This document shows positions 9,612 to 17,830 of a stretch of 47,742 bases of DNA, one piece after another. Made by a program: the position numbers and the translations under genes. This stretch comes from Pseudomonadota bacterium (GTDB lineage: Bacteria; Pseudomonadota; Gammaproteobacteria; Burkholderiales; Rhodocyclaceae). The notes beneath the pieces were generated by a model that did no database searches, was not told where the DNA came from, and saw nothing but the letters and a program-made list of their open reading frames with translations. The stretch spans positions 1 through 47,742 of the forward strand of contig JAGTRT010000021.1 of assembly GCA_018261895.1 (NCBI GenBank), read 5' to 3'. Numbering within the stretch: position 1 is the stretch's first letter; each line of letters opens with the position of its first letter.

Positions 9612-9848
9612 ATGAGCATCGAGCGCAGAGGAAGGCCGGAGCGACGCCGGCGTGATGTCGGCCCGCCCAAGGGTTGTATCGAACGGCGCCGCAGCGTCGA
9701 ACGTCGGTTGCCTGAGGCAGCGGAAGCCGAGCTGTCACCGGACGAATTCGCCCAATTCTTCGGGGCCATCAAGATCAAGAAAGCACCGGAAAACCACGAA
9801 CTGCTGGAAAAGGCCGCCGACATCTTCGATCGTGCCCGCGACCGCTAG
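9612..9848 (+). CDS. Small RR-rich hypothetical protein
   Basis: A 78-residue basic protein starting MSIERRGRPERRRRDVGPP. Its first 40 residues carry repeated ERR motifs and the pattern ERR-4x-GPP-x-G-2x-E-x-R-3x-ERR that is also found in the hypothetical at 1538-1885; the rest is a predicted helical segment (SPDEFAQFFGAIK onward). The ATG at 9612 is preferred to the one at 9600 because GGAG lies 6 nt upstream of it. No function is recognised; arginine-pair proteins of this type may bind nucleic acid or act as adaptor peptides. Confidence 0.6.
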   Translation: MSIERRGRPERRRRDVGPPKGCIERRRSVERRLPEAAEAELSPDEFAQFFGAIKIKKAPENHELLEKAADIFDRARDR

Positions 9849-9883
9849 GACTGCGGGCGCCAGGTAGCCGCCGTGGGCGGTGG

Positions 9884-10882
9884 CTACCAGTCTTCAAGTA
9901 TCCGGACGACGACGGCCCGGCGGTCCTTTTCCTTGCCTTCGGTCATGGTCGCGATATCGCCGCCGTTGTCCGTCCGATGCAGCCGGATGGTCTTGACCAC
10001 GGTCTTTTCCGGGCGGTTTTCATCGACGTCCCAGAAACGGCCGATGCCGCGGGTAATCGGCTGGCCCGGTTCGCGCGGCAACTCGAATTCGACCTCCCCG
10101 AAACCGCTGAAACGGTCCTGCGGCTTGGCGAAGGGGCTTTCCGGGAACCAGCCCTGCCAGTGGTAGAGAATTTTCCGTTCGTTCTCGACGACGCGGGCGA
10201 CCAGGCTGTTCCAGTTGGCCATCAGCGTGCCCTGGGCGTCGTAGGAAATCCCCTGCAGCACCACCGCATCGCCGCTCTCGTCGGCGTCGAGCTGCAGGAA
10301 GCTGAGATGGTGGGTCCCGTCGATGGTGATGCGCTCCCACCAGGCGCCTTTGACGCGCTCGATGAACGCCCGGTTCGCCGCTTGCGTCGCGCGCGCCTCG
10401 GGGCTGAGCTTGTGGCGGCTGCCCAGTTCAGCAATCCGTTCGGCGACCAGCCCGCATTTGGCCTCGAGCGCCGCCCTCAGATCGTTGTCGGCTGGGCGCT
10501 TGAAACTCGCCGAATGGATGCCGAGCAGGTCGGTCGGCAGCTTGAGGTCGGGCCGGTCTTCCTGGACCAGATAGCAACGCTCGCGGCCGAGGGCGCCCAT
10601 GAACAGGCCGAGTTCGAAAATGACGTTGTCGCGCGGCGAGAGGCTGGCCTTCTTGCGGCTGGTCGTCACGTCGTCGGGGGTCAGCACGAGGATGGCGAAA
10701 TCGACCTCGTCGGCAATTTTCTCCAGCGACTCGATGTAGGTCGCGCTCAGTTCGAAAGCCAGCGTCCACGGCTCGATGTCGGCAAACGGGGCGAGCCGGG
10801 CCTGCAGCAGCTGGCGCACGGCATTGACCACGTCGAGGCCTTCGGATGACGAGGCGATGAAGACTTTGGAACGGACGGGCAT
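9884..10882 (-). CDS. TIR-like nucleotide-binding domain (CAP12/PycTIR type) with unrecognised C-terminal domain
   Basis: A 332-residue protein. Residues about 3-135 match the predicted TIR-like domain family (PF10137 type): SKVFIASSSEGLDVVNAV, LEKIADEVDFAILVLTPDD, then RDNVIFELGLFMGALGRERC, in which Glu90 of FELG is the probable NADase catalytic residue. Members of this family are the NAD-depleting effectors in several anti-phage systems (TIR-STING, Pycsar). Residues about 180-332 (GAWWERITIDGTHHLSFL, GISYDAQG, YHWQGWFPES) look like a beta-rich, lipocalin-like module that I do not recognise; by analogy it may sense a ligand. Start at 10882 has GGAG 6 nt upstream; an in-frame ATG at 10894 is less likely. 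No cyclase gene is adjacent; the neighbours are housekeeping. Confidence 0.75.
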   Translation of the reverse strand: MPVRSKVFIASSSEGLDVVNAVRQLLQARLAPFADIEPWTLAFELSATYIESLEKIADEVDFAILVLTPDDVTTSRKKASLSPRDNVIFELGLFMGALGRERCYLVQEDRPDLKLPTDLLGIHSASFKRPADNDLRAALEAKCGLVAERIAELGSRHKLSPEARATQAANRAFIERVKGAWWERITIDGTHHLSFLQLDADESGDAVVLQGISYDAQGTLMANWNSLVARVVENERKILYHWQGWFPESPFAKPQDRFSGFGEVEFELPREPGQPITRGIGRFWDVDENRPEKTVVKTIRLHRTDNGGDIATMTEGKEKDRRAVVVRILEDW

Positions 10883-11026
10883 GGGCGACTCCATGATCAG
10901 GGAGGCCCGCCATCGGGCCGCCTTGCCGCATAGATAGCATATCGAACCCGGGCTGAATAGCGTGGCGATGGCGTATCGCCGCGACATTGCGCATACTGCG
11001 GGCAGGACGATCGCAAGGAGACGACC

Positions 11027-11704
11027 TTGGACATCAATATGCCACCGCTCGAAGTCGAAACGGGCGCCAATCCGCAGTTCGCCGTGATCTGGCTGCACGG
11101 CCTGGGCGCCGACGGCTCCGACTTCGTGCCCATCGTGCCCGAACTCGGGCTGGCCGAAACGCCTGCGGTTCGCTTCATCTTTCCCCACGCGCCCTACATG
11201 GCGGTGACCTGCAACGCCGGCTACGTCATGCGCGCCTGGTACGACATCATCTCGCTCGACAGCACCAGCCGACGCATCGACGAGGCCGGCATCCTGGCCT
11301 CACGCGAGAGCGTGCGCGCGCTGATCGAACGGGAAAAGGGGCGGGGCATCCCGGCAGCACGCATCTTCGTTGCCGGCTTCTCGCAGGGCGGCGCGGTGGC
11401 CTACACGACGGCGCTGACGCATCCGGAAAAGCTGGCCGGCGTCATCGCCCTGTCGACCTACATTCCGTCGCCCGATCTGCTCGACGAGGCGTCGGCCGGG
11501 CCCAATCGCCAGATCCCGATTCTCGCCGCCCACGGGCTCGACGACGACGTGGTGTCCCCGGTGCTCGGCATGACCGCCCGGGAGTTGCTCGAAGACCGCG
11601 GCTACGCCATCGAATGGCACGAATACGCCATGGCGCACTCGGTCTGCCTCGAAGAGGTCTGGGCCATCGGCAACTGGCTCAACGCGCGGATGGCTGCGGG
11701 CTAG
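11027..11704 (+). CDS. Carboxylesterase/phospholipase of the alpha/beta-hydrolase family
   Basis: A 225-residue cytoplasmic serine hydrolase of the EstB/YpfH-like (COG0400) group. Visible: oxyanion-side IWLHGLGADGSDF, nucleophile elbow GFSQGG, Asp in HGLDDDVV and His in MAHSV. MRAWYDI is also characteristic of the family. A TTG at 11027 is taken as the start because AAGGAG lies exactly 6 nt before it; an ATG 12 nt downstream is the alternative. It is divergent from the TIR-like gene with about 145 bp between them. The substrate is not predictable beyond short-chain esters. Confidence 0.88.
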   Translation: MDINMPPLEVETGANPQFAVIWLHGLGADGSDFVPIVPELGLAETPAVRFIFPHAPYMAVTCNAGYVMRAWYDIISLDSTSRRIDEAGILASRESVRALIEREKGRGIPAARIFVAGFSQGGAVAYTTALTHPEKLAGVIALSTYIPSPDLLDEASAGPNRQIPILAAHGLDDDVVSPVLGMTARELLEDRGYAIEWHEYAMAHSVCLEEVWAIGNWLNARMAAG

Positions 11705-11716
11705 CGCCGGGCAGGC

Positions 11717-11956
11717 TTACTTGGCCTTGCTGCGGCGGGGCGTTTCGGTGTCGCTGATCGAATGCGCCTCTTCATCCGCCGAATGCAGCAGCCAGACAAG
11801 GTCGCTGCCCTGCACCGGCATCGGGATCATCTGGTTCCAACTCCAGCGAAATACCGGGCCGAAGGGCACGTAGCGGGCGAGCACGTCCCCCTGTTCGGTC
11901 ACCCCGAAGAACGGCAGCGACGATGTGATCGCATTCTTGAGTTGCTCGTTGGTCAT
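11717..11956 (-). CDS. Conserved small hypothetical protein
   Basis: A 79-residue protein starting MTNEQLKNAITSSLPFFGV, with several aromatic residues in the middle (FRWSWNQMIPMPVQGSDLVWLL) broken by charged ends. GGGAGG lies 4 nt before the ATG, which makes it a credible gene. It converges with the esterase gene. No domain is recognised. Confidence 0.6.
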   Translation of the reverse strand: MTNEQLKNAITSSLPFFGVTEQGDVLARYVPFGPVFRWSWNQMIPMPVQGSDLVWLLHSADEEAHSISDTETPRRSKAK

Positions 11957-12051
11957 GATGCCTCCCTCTGCGCGTGGCAATGAGGCCATTCTAAGCCCGA
12001 AGCATGGACGTATCCGAAGGCTGGCGAGAAATCGGCAGACCGCCATGAAAA

Positions 12052-12084
12052 AGGCCGACCGCAGTTTTCACTGACAGTCGGCCT
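12052..12084 (-). terminator. Rho-independent terminator of the cNMP/AckA-like/PduL gene
   Basis: On the minus strand AGGCCGAC and GTCGGCCT form an 8-bp stem, extended by an inner CAGT/ACTG pair, followed by TTTTTC. It lies 22 nt beyond the stop at 12106. Confidence 0.7.
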
Positions 12085-12105
12085 CGCCGCGGTGCCGGAA
12101 GGCGC

Positions 12106-14427
12106 CTAATGCCGGCTCTGGATTTCCTCGATGTAGCCGAGGGCGCCGGTGTGGATGTTGCCGGCGTTGCCTTCGTCGGTGTCGATGTGCATGGCCAGGC
12201 GGAAGGCCGGATTGACCCGGACGACGACGTCGCCGAAGATCAACTGGCGTTCGCCTTCGATGCGCACGCGGACGACGTAGTTGTCACGGACGCGGAAGCG
12301 CAAGGCGTCTTCCGGCGACATGTGGATGTGGCGCTGGGCGCAGACGACGCCGCGTTCGATGGTGGTCGAGCCGTGGGGGCCTTCGAGCGTGATGCCGGGG
12401 GTGCCGGCGAGGTCACCGGACTGGCGGATGGGCGGCTGGATGCCGAGCTTGAATTGCTCGGTCATGGCGATCTCGACCTGGGTTTCCTTGCGGGTCGGGC
12501 CGAGGACGCGGACCTTGGCGATGCGGCCCTTGGGGCCGACGAGATGGACCTGTTCCTCGCAGGCGAACTGGCCGGGCTGCGACAGTTCGTGCATGGGCGT
12601 CAGCTGGTGGCCGGGGCCGAAGAGGGCTTCGACGTCGGCCTGCGCGAGGTGCACGTGGTGCGCCGAGATTTCGACCGGGATGGCCGGCGTTTCCTCGGCC
12701 TGGGCTTCGAGCAGCAACTGGTTGCGTTCGATGGCGCGCAGGCTTTCCCAGGCGACCAGGCGCTCGTCGTCGTTGGCGACGACGAGGACGGTGACCGGGG
12801 AGTCTTCGGCCGAGATGATGGCGTAGTTGTCGACCTGGCCGAGGTTGCGGTTCTTTTCCTCGTTGAGCTTGATGCCCATGAATTCGAGGCCCTGGCAGGC
12901 CAGGCTGCGCACCGTGGCGCTGGTTTCGCCGACATCGCCGGTGAAGGCGAGGACGTCGATGCCGCCCATGGCAGCCACGTAGGCGCCGATGTTCTTGCGC
13001 ACCTGGTAGCAGTAGGCCTTGTGGGCGAGCAGGGCGCGGTGGTGGCCGTCAGCGGCGGCTTCCTCGATTTCGTGGATGTCGCTGGAAATGCCGGAAATGC
13101 CCTTGAGGCCGCTTTCCGTGTTGATCAGCGTGGACAGCTGCTCCGGCGACATGTGGTGCTGTTCCATGAGATGGATCATCACGGCCGGGTCGATGCTGCC
13201 CGAGCGGCTGGGCATGATCAGGCCGTCGGAGGGCGTCATGCCCATGGTCGTGTCGACCGAACGGCCATGGTCGATGGCGCACAGCGAGGCGCCGATGCCG
13301 AGGTGGCAGGAGACGATTTCCAGCTCGCCGAGCGGGCGCTTGAGCACTTCGGCCGACTTCAGCGACACGTAGCGGTGCGAGGTGCCGTGGAAGCCGTAGC
13401 GGCGGATGCCGTGCTGCTTGTAAAGGTCGTAGGGCAGGCCGTAGAGGTAGGCGTAGGGCGCCAGCGTCTGGTGGAAGGCGGTGTCGAAGACGGCAACCTG
13501 CGGCACGTTCGGGAACAGCTTCATGGCGACGCGGATGCCGGCGACGTTGACCGGGTTGTGCAGCGGCGCGAAGACGGCCAGTTCCTCGATGTCGGCGATG
13601 ACCGACGGCGTGATGACGACCGAGCTGGAGAACTTGTTGCCGCCATGGACGACGCGGTGGCCGATGGCCGTGACGTCTTCCGGATGGAACTTGAAGGCGT
13701 CGCCGAGCAGGGCGGTGGCTTCCTGGATGACCGAGAACAGGTCGGAAAGCTTGAACGGCGCGTGTTCGACACTGCGCTGCTGGGTGCCGACGCGGACGGT
13801 GATGTGGGTGACGGCCTGGTCGGCGTGGTCGATGATGCCATGCACGTCGGCGCCGCTCTCCTGCGTGTCGTACACGCCGAAATGAATCTGGCTGATGCCG
13901 ACGTTGAGGACGACGACCTTGCCCGGCTCGTTGGTCGTCAGCGACAGCGCGTACGGGTCGCTGGCGCGGGCCACGGCGTTGGCCTTGGCGGTCGGCAGAT
14001 CGACCGACATGGCACGCGTGCGGTCGGCGAGCAGGCGGGAGAGGTAGCCGACGGCCTTCGGGTTGGTCAGGATGTGCGAATTGAAGACCTCCTGCGGGAT
14101 CATCAGCACGAAGCAACGGTTGCCGGCGATCACGTCGGCGACGATGCGGTCACCGGTCAGCACGGACATCACCCCGAAAACGTCACCGCTGCCCAGCTGC
14201 GTGATGACAGCGCGGGTGCCGGTATTGTCGGTCATCGATATTTCGGCGTGGCCGCTGATCATGATCCCGATGAAACGGCCCTCGTCGCCCGTCTCCAGAA
14301 TGGCCTCGTTGCCCTCGTAGGTGGCCAGTCGGGACTTGATGACGATCTCCTCGACCTTGTCCGCCGGGAAGTTCTCGAACAGGCGCACCTGTTCAAGGAA
14401 GAAACGCTTCAGATCCATTTCGCTCAT
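12106..14427 (-). CDS. Three-domain fusion: cyclic-nucleotide-binding domain, acetate kinase-like domain, PduL-type phosphotransacylase
   Basis: A 773-residue protein. Residues 1-140: CRP-like cyclic-nucleotide-binding fold (LATYEGNEAILETGDEG, LGSGDVFGVMSVLTGDR). Residues about 168-565: acetate kinase fold (GHRVVHGG, GFHGTSHRYVS, SCHLGIGASLCAI, RSGSIDP). Residues about 582-760: PduL phosphate acyltransferase with metal-binding His motifs AHHVHLAQ, RHIHMSPEDA and AMHIDTDE. As a pathway this would join acyl-CoA to acyl-phosphate to acid plus ATP, with nucleotide control. The kinase part is divergent: the N-terminal loop is NVGISQIH where NxGSSSLK is usual, HLGNG is HLGIG, and GGIGEN is GDVGET, while the usual catalytic Arg/His/Glu positions remain. 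Start 14427 gives the cNMP domain a normal beginning; the open frame further upstream crosses a repeat copy. Confidence 0.9.
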   Translation of the reverse strand: MSEMDLKRFFLEQVRLFENFPADKVEEIVIKSRLATYEGNEAILETGDEGRFIGIMISGHAEISMTDNTGTRAVITQLGSGDVFGVMSVLTGDRIVADVIAGNRCFVLMIPQEVFNSHILTNPKAVGYLSRLLADRTRAMSVDLPTAKANAVARASDPYALSLTTNEPGKVVVLNVGISQIHFGVYDTQESGADVHGIIDHADQAVTHITVRVGTQQRSVEHAPFKLSDLFSVIQEATALLGDAFKFHPEDVTAIGHRVVHGGNKFSSSVVITPSVIADIEELAVFAPLHNPVNVAGIRVAMKLFPNVPQVAVFDTAFHQTLAPYAYLYGLPYDLYKQHGIRRYGFHGTSHRYVSLKSAEVLKRPLGELEIVSCHLGIGASLCAIDHGRSVDTTMGMTPSDGLIMPSRSGSIDPAVMIHLMEQHHMSPEQLSTLINTESGLKGISGISSDIHEIEEAAADGHHRALLAHKAYCYQVRKNIGAYVAAMGGIDVLAFTGDVGETSATVRSLACQGLEFMGIKLNEEKNRNLGQVDNYAIISAEDSPVTVLVVANDDERLVAWESLRAIERNQLLLEAQAEETPAIPVEISAHHVHLAQADVEALFGPGHQLTPMHELSQPGQFACEEQVHLVGPKGRIAKVRVLGPTRKETQVEIAMTEQFKLGIQPPIRQSGDLAGTPGITLEGPHGSTTIERGVVCAQRHIHMSPEDALRFRVRDNYVVRVRIEGERQLIFGDVVVRVNPAFRLAMHIDTDEGNAGNIHTGALGYIEEIQSRH

Positions 14428-14588
14428 GCTGTTTGCCTCGCCTTGATGGCAGTATTTTATACGCGCAAGACTACCATTTTGTTGCGGCGCAGCAAAGCAG
14501 GGAAAACTGCTTGTTTGAGCTAGATCAGAGCATTGTGTTTCAGGGGTTCCAGCGCCGTTCTTGTTGCACCAAAACCGGGCGGCGGAAT

Positions 14589-14624
14589 ATTTCGAATTTG
14601 GGCCTTTTTTCCGGTAGACCGTCA
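14589..14624 (+). repeat. Dispersed 36-bp repeat, copy 5
   Basis: Forward copy with one change in the core (CCGGTAGACCGTCA), lying between two divergent genes: 161 nt upstream of the fusion gene and 99 nt upstream of the serine protease. Confidence 0.82.
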
Positions 14625-14723
14625 AATTGCCCCCTCACGCCAGCCCAAGCCCGCAGCCGGTTTGTGCTACATATCGTCTTGTCGGGTAGATCGGTGAAAG
14701 CGAGATGGCAAGGCAGGACAACG

Positions 14724-15566
14724 ATGGAGCATAGAAATGGCTGGCGACGCCGCTGGGCGCTGATCGCGCTCCTCGGCATGAGCCTCGCGCAAGCTGCCCC
14801 GGCGGCCCAGGACGACGACCTCAAACTGGTCGAAGCCGGCAGCGCGCTGGCCGGACGGCTGGCCGCCGTCGGCCGCGTCTATTCCGGCTACGGCCCCTCG
14901 CTCTCCATGGCCAGCGGCTTCCTCGTCAGCGCCTGCCATGTCCTCACTGCCGGGCACGTCCTGGCCAAAAACGGCGAATCCGTGCGCCTCGGCAGCGAAG
15001 TGCGCTTCGTGCCCGGCAGCAACCAGGGACGATCCGTCCTGCCGCTCGCCCTCAACGGGCGGGTCGTTGCCGCCAGCCAGGAATTCATCATGCAGCCGGC
15101 GCCCACCGGCTTCAGCCAGGAACGCATACCCAACGACTGGGCCCTGATCGAACTCGACCAGCCCGTCACCGGCATCGAACCCATCCGCCTCCTCTACCCC
15201 GAAGCCGAGCCCGCACCCGGCACCGCCTATGCCGTCGTCGGCTATCCCCTCGGCCAGCGACAACAAGGCCTCTTCGCCCAGGAACACTGCCGCAACGCCT
15301 CGCGGCCGCACGGCGGCAACGCCCTGCAAGGCATCCTGGTCACCGACTGCGCCGTCCGCCAGGGCATGTCCGGCGGCCCCATCCTGATCGACGACAGTCG
15401 CCAGCCCATCGCCGCCGGCATCGTCGCCGAACGCCTGACCATCGGCGAAAAAGTCCTCACCATCGGCGTCCCCGTCGCCGCCTTCGCCGAAAAAATCGAC
15501 ATCGCCATGCGCGAGAGCGACATCTGCGCCATCGGCTCCCCCTACGTCTGGCCGACGGCGCGGTAG
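14724..15566 (+). CDS. Exported trypsin-like (S1/V8-type) serine protease
   Basis: A 280-residue protein with a Sec signal peptide (RRR then a hydrophobic run, likely cut near AQAAPAA). The chymotrypsin-fold triad is visible: His78 in LTAGHVL, Asp138 in NDWALIEL and Ser216 in RQGMSGGPIL. There is no PDZ domain, so it is not a DegP/HtrA protein; it resembles single-domain secreted or periplasmic peptidases. The ATG at 14724 has a purine-rich AGGCAGGA upstream and gives a clean signal sequence; the frame is open further upstream but crosses a repeat copy. It lies alone upstream of the B12 riboswitch. Confidence 0.88.
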   Translation: MEHRNGWRRRWALIALLGMSLAQAAPAAQDDDLKLVEAGSALAGRLAAVGRVYSGYGPSLSMASGFLVSACHVLTAGHVLAKNGESVRLGSEVRFVPGSNQGRSVLPLALNGRVVAASQEFIMQPAPTGFSQERIPNDWALIELDQPVTGIEPIRLLYPEAEPAPGTAYAVVGYPLGQRQQGLFAQEHCRNASRPHGGNALQGILVTDCAVRQGMSGGPILIDDSRQPIAAGIVAERLTIGEKVLTIGVPVAAFAEKIDIAMRESDICAIGSPYVWPTAR

Positions 15567-15768
15567 GCTGGGGAAGGAGGATACGTTTGCGGGGCTGGCG
15601 ATAGGGCTTGGGATGTTAGCGTTTCGGCCGAAGTTGACACTCGACTCTCATCAAAACTCCGACCGCTCCGGGGAATAAAGCAGTCCTTGCAGGATTCAAC
15701 AAATCTGGGGACGACTTAATCAGAAAAAATCGCAGTGCATAAATTTCCATGTACAATTCGCCCCATTT

Positions 15769-15944
15769 TGGGTGCCTTGCCTCGCGTTCGTGGGGCGGGT
15801 GAAACGGGAAGCCGGTGAATCTGCACAAGCAGACATTCCGGCGCAGCCCCCGCTGCTGTAAGCCTGACGACTCCACCTCACGCCACTGTGCACCGCATGG
15901 GAAGGTTGGTGGAGAAGATTGAAGGCGAGCCAGAAGACCGGCCC
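15769..15944 (+). promoter_or_regulatory. Cobalamin (adenosylcobalamin) riboswitch
   Basis: Leader RNA of the cobalt-uptake and corrin operon. Diagnostic elements in order: CGGGAAGCCGGTGAATC, the B12-box region GCAGCCCCCGCTGCTGTAAG, and the closing GAGCCAGAAGACCGGCC. A TACAAT -10-like hexamer lies just upstream at 15752-15757 without a good -35. About 155 nt separate the aptamer from the cbiM start and would hold the expression platform. From 15567 to 15768 nothing else is recognised. Expected effect: repression of all downstream genes when B12 is abundant. Confidence 0.92.
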
Positions 15945-16102
15945 AAATCAACGAAGTACCAATCCCCGGGGTGAGGGCGAGGTTCTGTTGATTTGCTGCC
16001 GGCATTTTGTTCGTTCATGTCCCGATTGCAGCCATTCTTCCGACCTTCAGAATTCTTCCGCGGCTTGGTGCTGTTTGCCATTTCTCGCTGTGGGAGAGAA
16101 TC

Positions 16103-16780
16103 ATGCACATCATGGAAGGTTTTTTGCCGGTGGACCATGCCATCGGCTGGTCGCTGGCGTCGGCGCCGTTCGTCGCCTGGGGCGTGCATGCGGTGCGCCG
16201 GCAACTGCAGGCGCAGCCGGAGCAGCGCATGTTGCTCGGCGTTGCCGCCGCATTCGCTTTTGTCCTGTCCGCGCTCAAGCTGCCGTCGGTCACCGGCAGT
16301 TGCTCGCATCCCACCGGCGTCGGGCTCGGCGCGCTGTTGTTCGGGCCGCTGGCGATGGTGCCGGTCGGTTTCGTCGTCCTGCTCTTTCAGGCGCTGCTGC
16401 TGGCGCATGGCGGGCTGACGACGCTGGGCGCCAACGTCTTCTCGATGGCCATCGTCGGGCCTTTCGTTGCCGCCGGGCTGTTCCGGCTCGGTCGCCGCTT
16501 CGGCTTGTCGCTCGCCGTCTGCGTGTTCGCCGCCGCCTGCCTCGGCGATCTCGCCACCTATCTGACCACCGCCATCCAGCTGGCCTGGGCCTTTCCCGAT
16601 CCGGCCGGCGGTTTTGCCGCCTCCTTGCTCAAGTTCGGCGGCATCTTCGCGATCACGCAGATTCCGCTGGCGATCAGCGAAGGGCTGCTGACGGTGCTGG
16701 TGGTCAATACCCTGACACGTTTCAACGCCGAGGAATTGCAAGGGCTGCCGCTGTTCGTCGTGAACGGGGGCAGGGCATGA
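16103..16780 (+). CDS. cbiM: CbiM, substrate-capture subunit of the cobalt ECF transporter
   Basis: A 225-residue integral membrane protein that binds cobalt for the CbiMNQO energy-coupling-factor importer. The N-terminus MHIMEGFLP, with the metal-binding His2, is diagnostic; other marks are [17 protein letters not shown] and five to seven hydrophobic segments. GGGAGAG precedes the ATG. First gene after the B12 riboswitch, overlapping cbiN by 4 nt (ATGA). Confidence 0.96.
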   Translation: MHIMEGFLPVDHAIGWSLASAPFVAWGVHAVRRQLQAQPEQRMLLGVAAAFAFVLSALKLPSVTGSCSHPTGVGLGALLFGPLAMVPVGFVVLLFQALLLAHGGLTTLGANVFSMAIVGPFVAAGLFRLGRRFGLSLAVCVFAAACLGDLATYLTTAIQLAWAFPDPAGGFAASLLKFGGIFAITQIPLAISEGLLTVLVVNTLTRFNAEELQGLPLFVVNGGRA

Positions 16781-17109
16781 AGAAGCAGAATCTGTTGATT
16801 TTGGCCGCCGTCGTGCTGTTGACCGTGCTGCCGCTGTGGCTGGTGCCTTATCTGGGCATTGGCGGCGCCGATGGCGAACGGTTCGGCGGCGCCGACGACA
16901 AGGCGCAGCAGGTCATCGGCGCCGTCGCGCCGGGTTACCAGCGCTGGTTCGAGCCGCTTCTGGTGCCGGCCAGCGACGAAATTGCCTCGCTGTTGTTTGC
17001 CTTGCAGGCGGCGCTGGGGGCCGGTGTCATCGGTTACTGGCTAGGCTGCGCAGTGACCCGCGACAAGCTGCGCAAACAGGGTGAAGCACAGGCGCAGCAT
17101 GCTGATTGA
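16777..17109 (+). CDS. cbiN: CbiN, small membrane subunit of the cobalt transporter
   Basis: A 110-residue protein with two transmembrane helices (residues about 6-28 and 72-92) and the CbiN-typical loop [29 protein letters not shown] between them (given here only as a landmark from GERFGG to WFEPL). It helps load cobalt into CbiM. ATGA overlap with cbiM shows translational coupling; its end overlaps the start of cbiQ by 11 nt. Confidence 0.93.
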   Translation: MKKQNLLILAAVVLLTVLPLWLVPYLGIGGADGERFGGADDKAQQVIGAVAPGYQRWFEPLLVPASDEIASLLFALQAALGAGVIGYWLGCAVTRDKLRKQGEAQAQHAD

Positions 17110-17830
17110 GCAGGCGGCCTACGCCAACCGCTGGCGCGGTGTCAGCTCGGCGGCCAAGGCGACGTTCGCGCTGGCCGGGCTGCTGGCGGCCTTTGCCGCG
17201 GTGTCGCCGGGCGCTGCGCTACGCCTGGCCCTATGTTCCGCCGTGCTGACCTGCGTCGGTGCCGGCGTGCCGGCGGGCCTTTACCTGCGCGTTGCGGTGC
17301 CGGCGGTAGGTTTTCTCGCCTTGTCCTGCCTCGGCCTGCTGGTGGCGGTCGATCTCGACGGCGGCTGGCGCTGGGCGCCGGAAGCCTGGCCGCAGGTCGC
17401 GGCGCTCGCCGGCCGTTCGCTCGCCGCGCTGGCGGCCTTGCTCGGCCTGGTGCTGACGACGCCGCTGTCCGACCTGATCGCGCTGCTGCGCCGCCTGCGC
17501 TGCCCGGCCGTGCTGCTCGACCTGATGGTGCTTTGCTACCGCATGCTCTTCGTCTTCTCGCAGGCGGTGCACGACGTGCGCACGGCGCAGCAGGCGCGCC
17601 TGGGCGATGCGACGCTACGCCACAGCCTGCGCTCGCTCGGCCAGTTGACCGCCAACCTGGCGCTGCAGGTCTGGCAACGCGCGCAGGCCCTGCATCTGGC
17701 GGCGCTGGCGCGCAACGGCGACGGCAGCCTGCGCTTCCTGACGCCGCAGTTCGCCCACGCCGGGCGTGACACCGCGCTCGCCGTACTGGCCGGCGGCGGG
17801 CTACTGGCTTTGGCGCGGTGGGCGTCGTGA
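17099..17830 (+). CDS. cbiQ: CbiQ, transmembrane coupling protein of the cobalt ECF transporter
   Basis: A 243-residue membrane protein linking CbiM to the ATPase. Several hydrophobic helices are followed by the cytoplasmic coupling region (TAQQARLGDATLRHSLRSLG, with the A-R-G/A-R-G-like pattern). The start at 17099 ([14 protein letters not shown]) matches the usual CbiQ N-terminus; an in-frame GTG/ATG at 17081 would lengthen it by 6 residues. The stop overlaps the cbiO ATG (TGATG). Confidence 0.92.
   Translation: MLIEQAAYANRWRGVSSAAKATFALAGLLAAFAAVSPGAALRLALCSAVLTCVGAGVPAGLYLRVAVPAVGFLALSCLGLLVAVDLDGGWRWAPEAWPQVAALAGRSLAALAALLGLVLTTPLSDLIALLRRLRCPAVLLDLMVLCYRMLFVFSQAVHDVRTAQQARLGDATLRHSLRSLGQLTANLALQVWQRAQALHLAALARNGDGSLRFLTPQFAHAGRDTALAVLAGGGLLALARWAS

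Noticed and set aside
9884..11704. A complete CBASS or Pycsar operon around the TIR-like protein
   Set aside because: No cyclase, SAVED, STING or ancillary gene is adjacent; the neighbours are a carboxylesterase and small hypotheticals.
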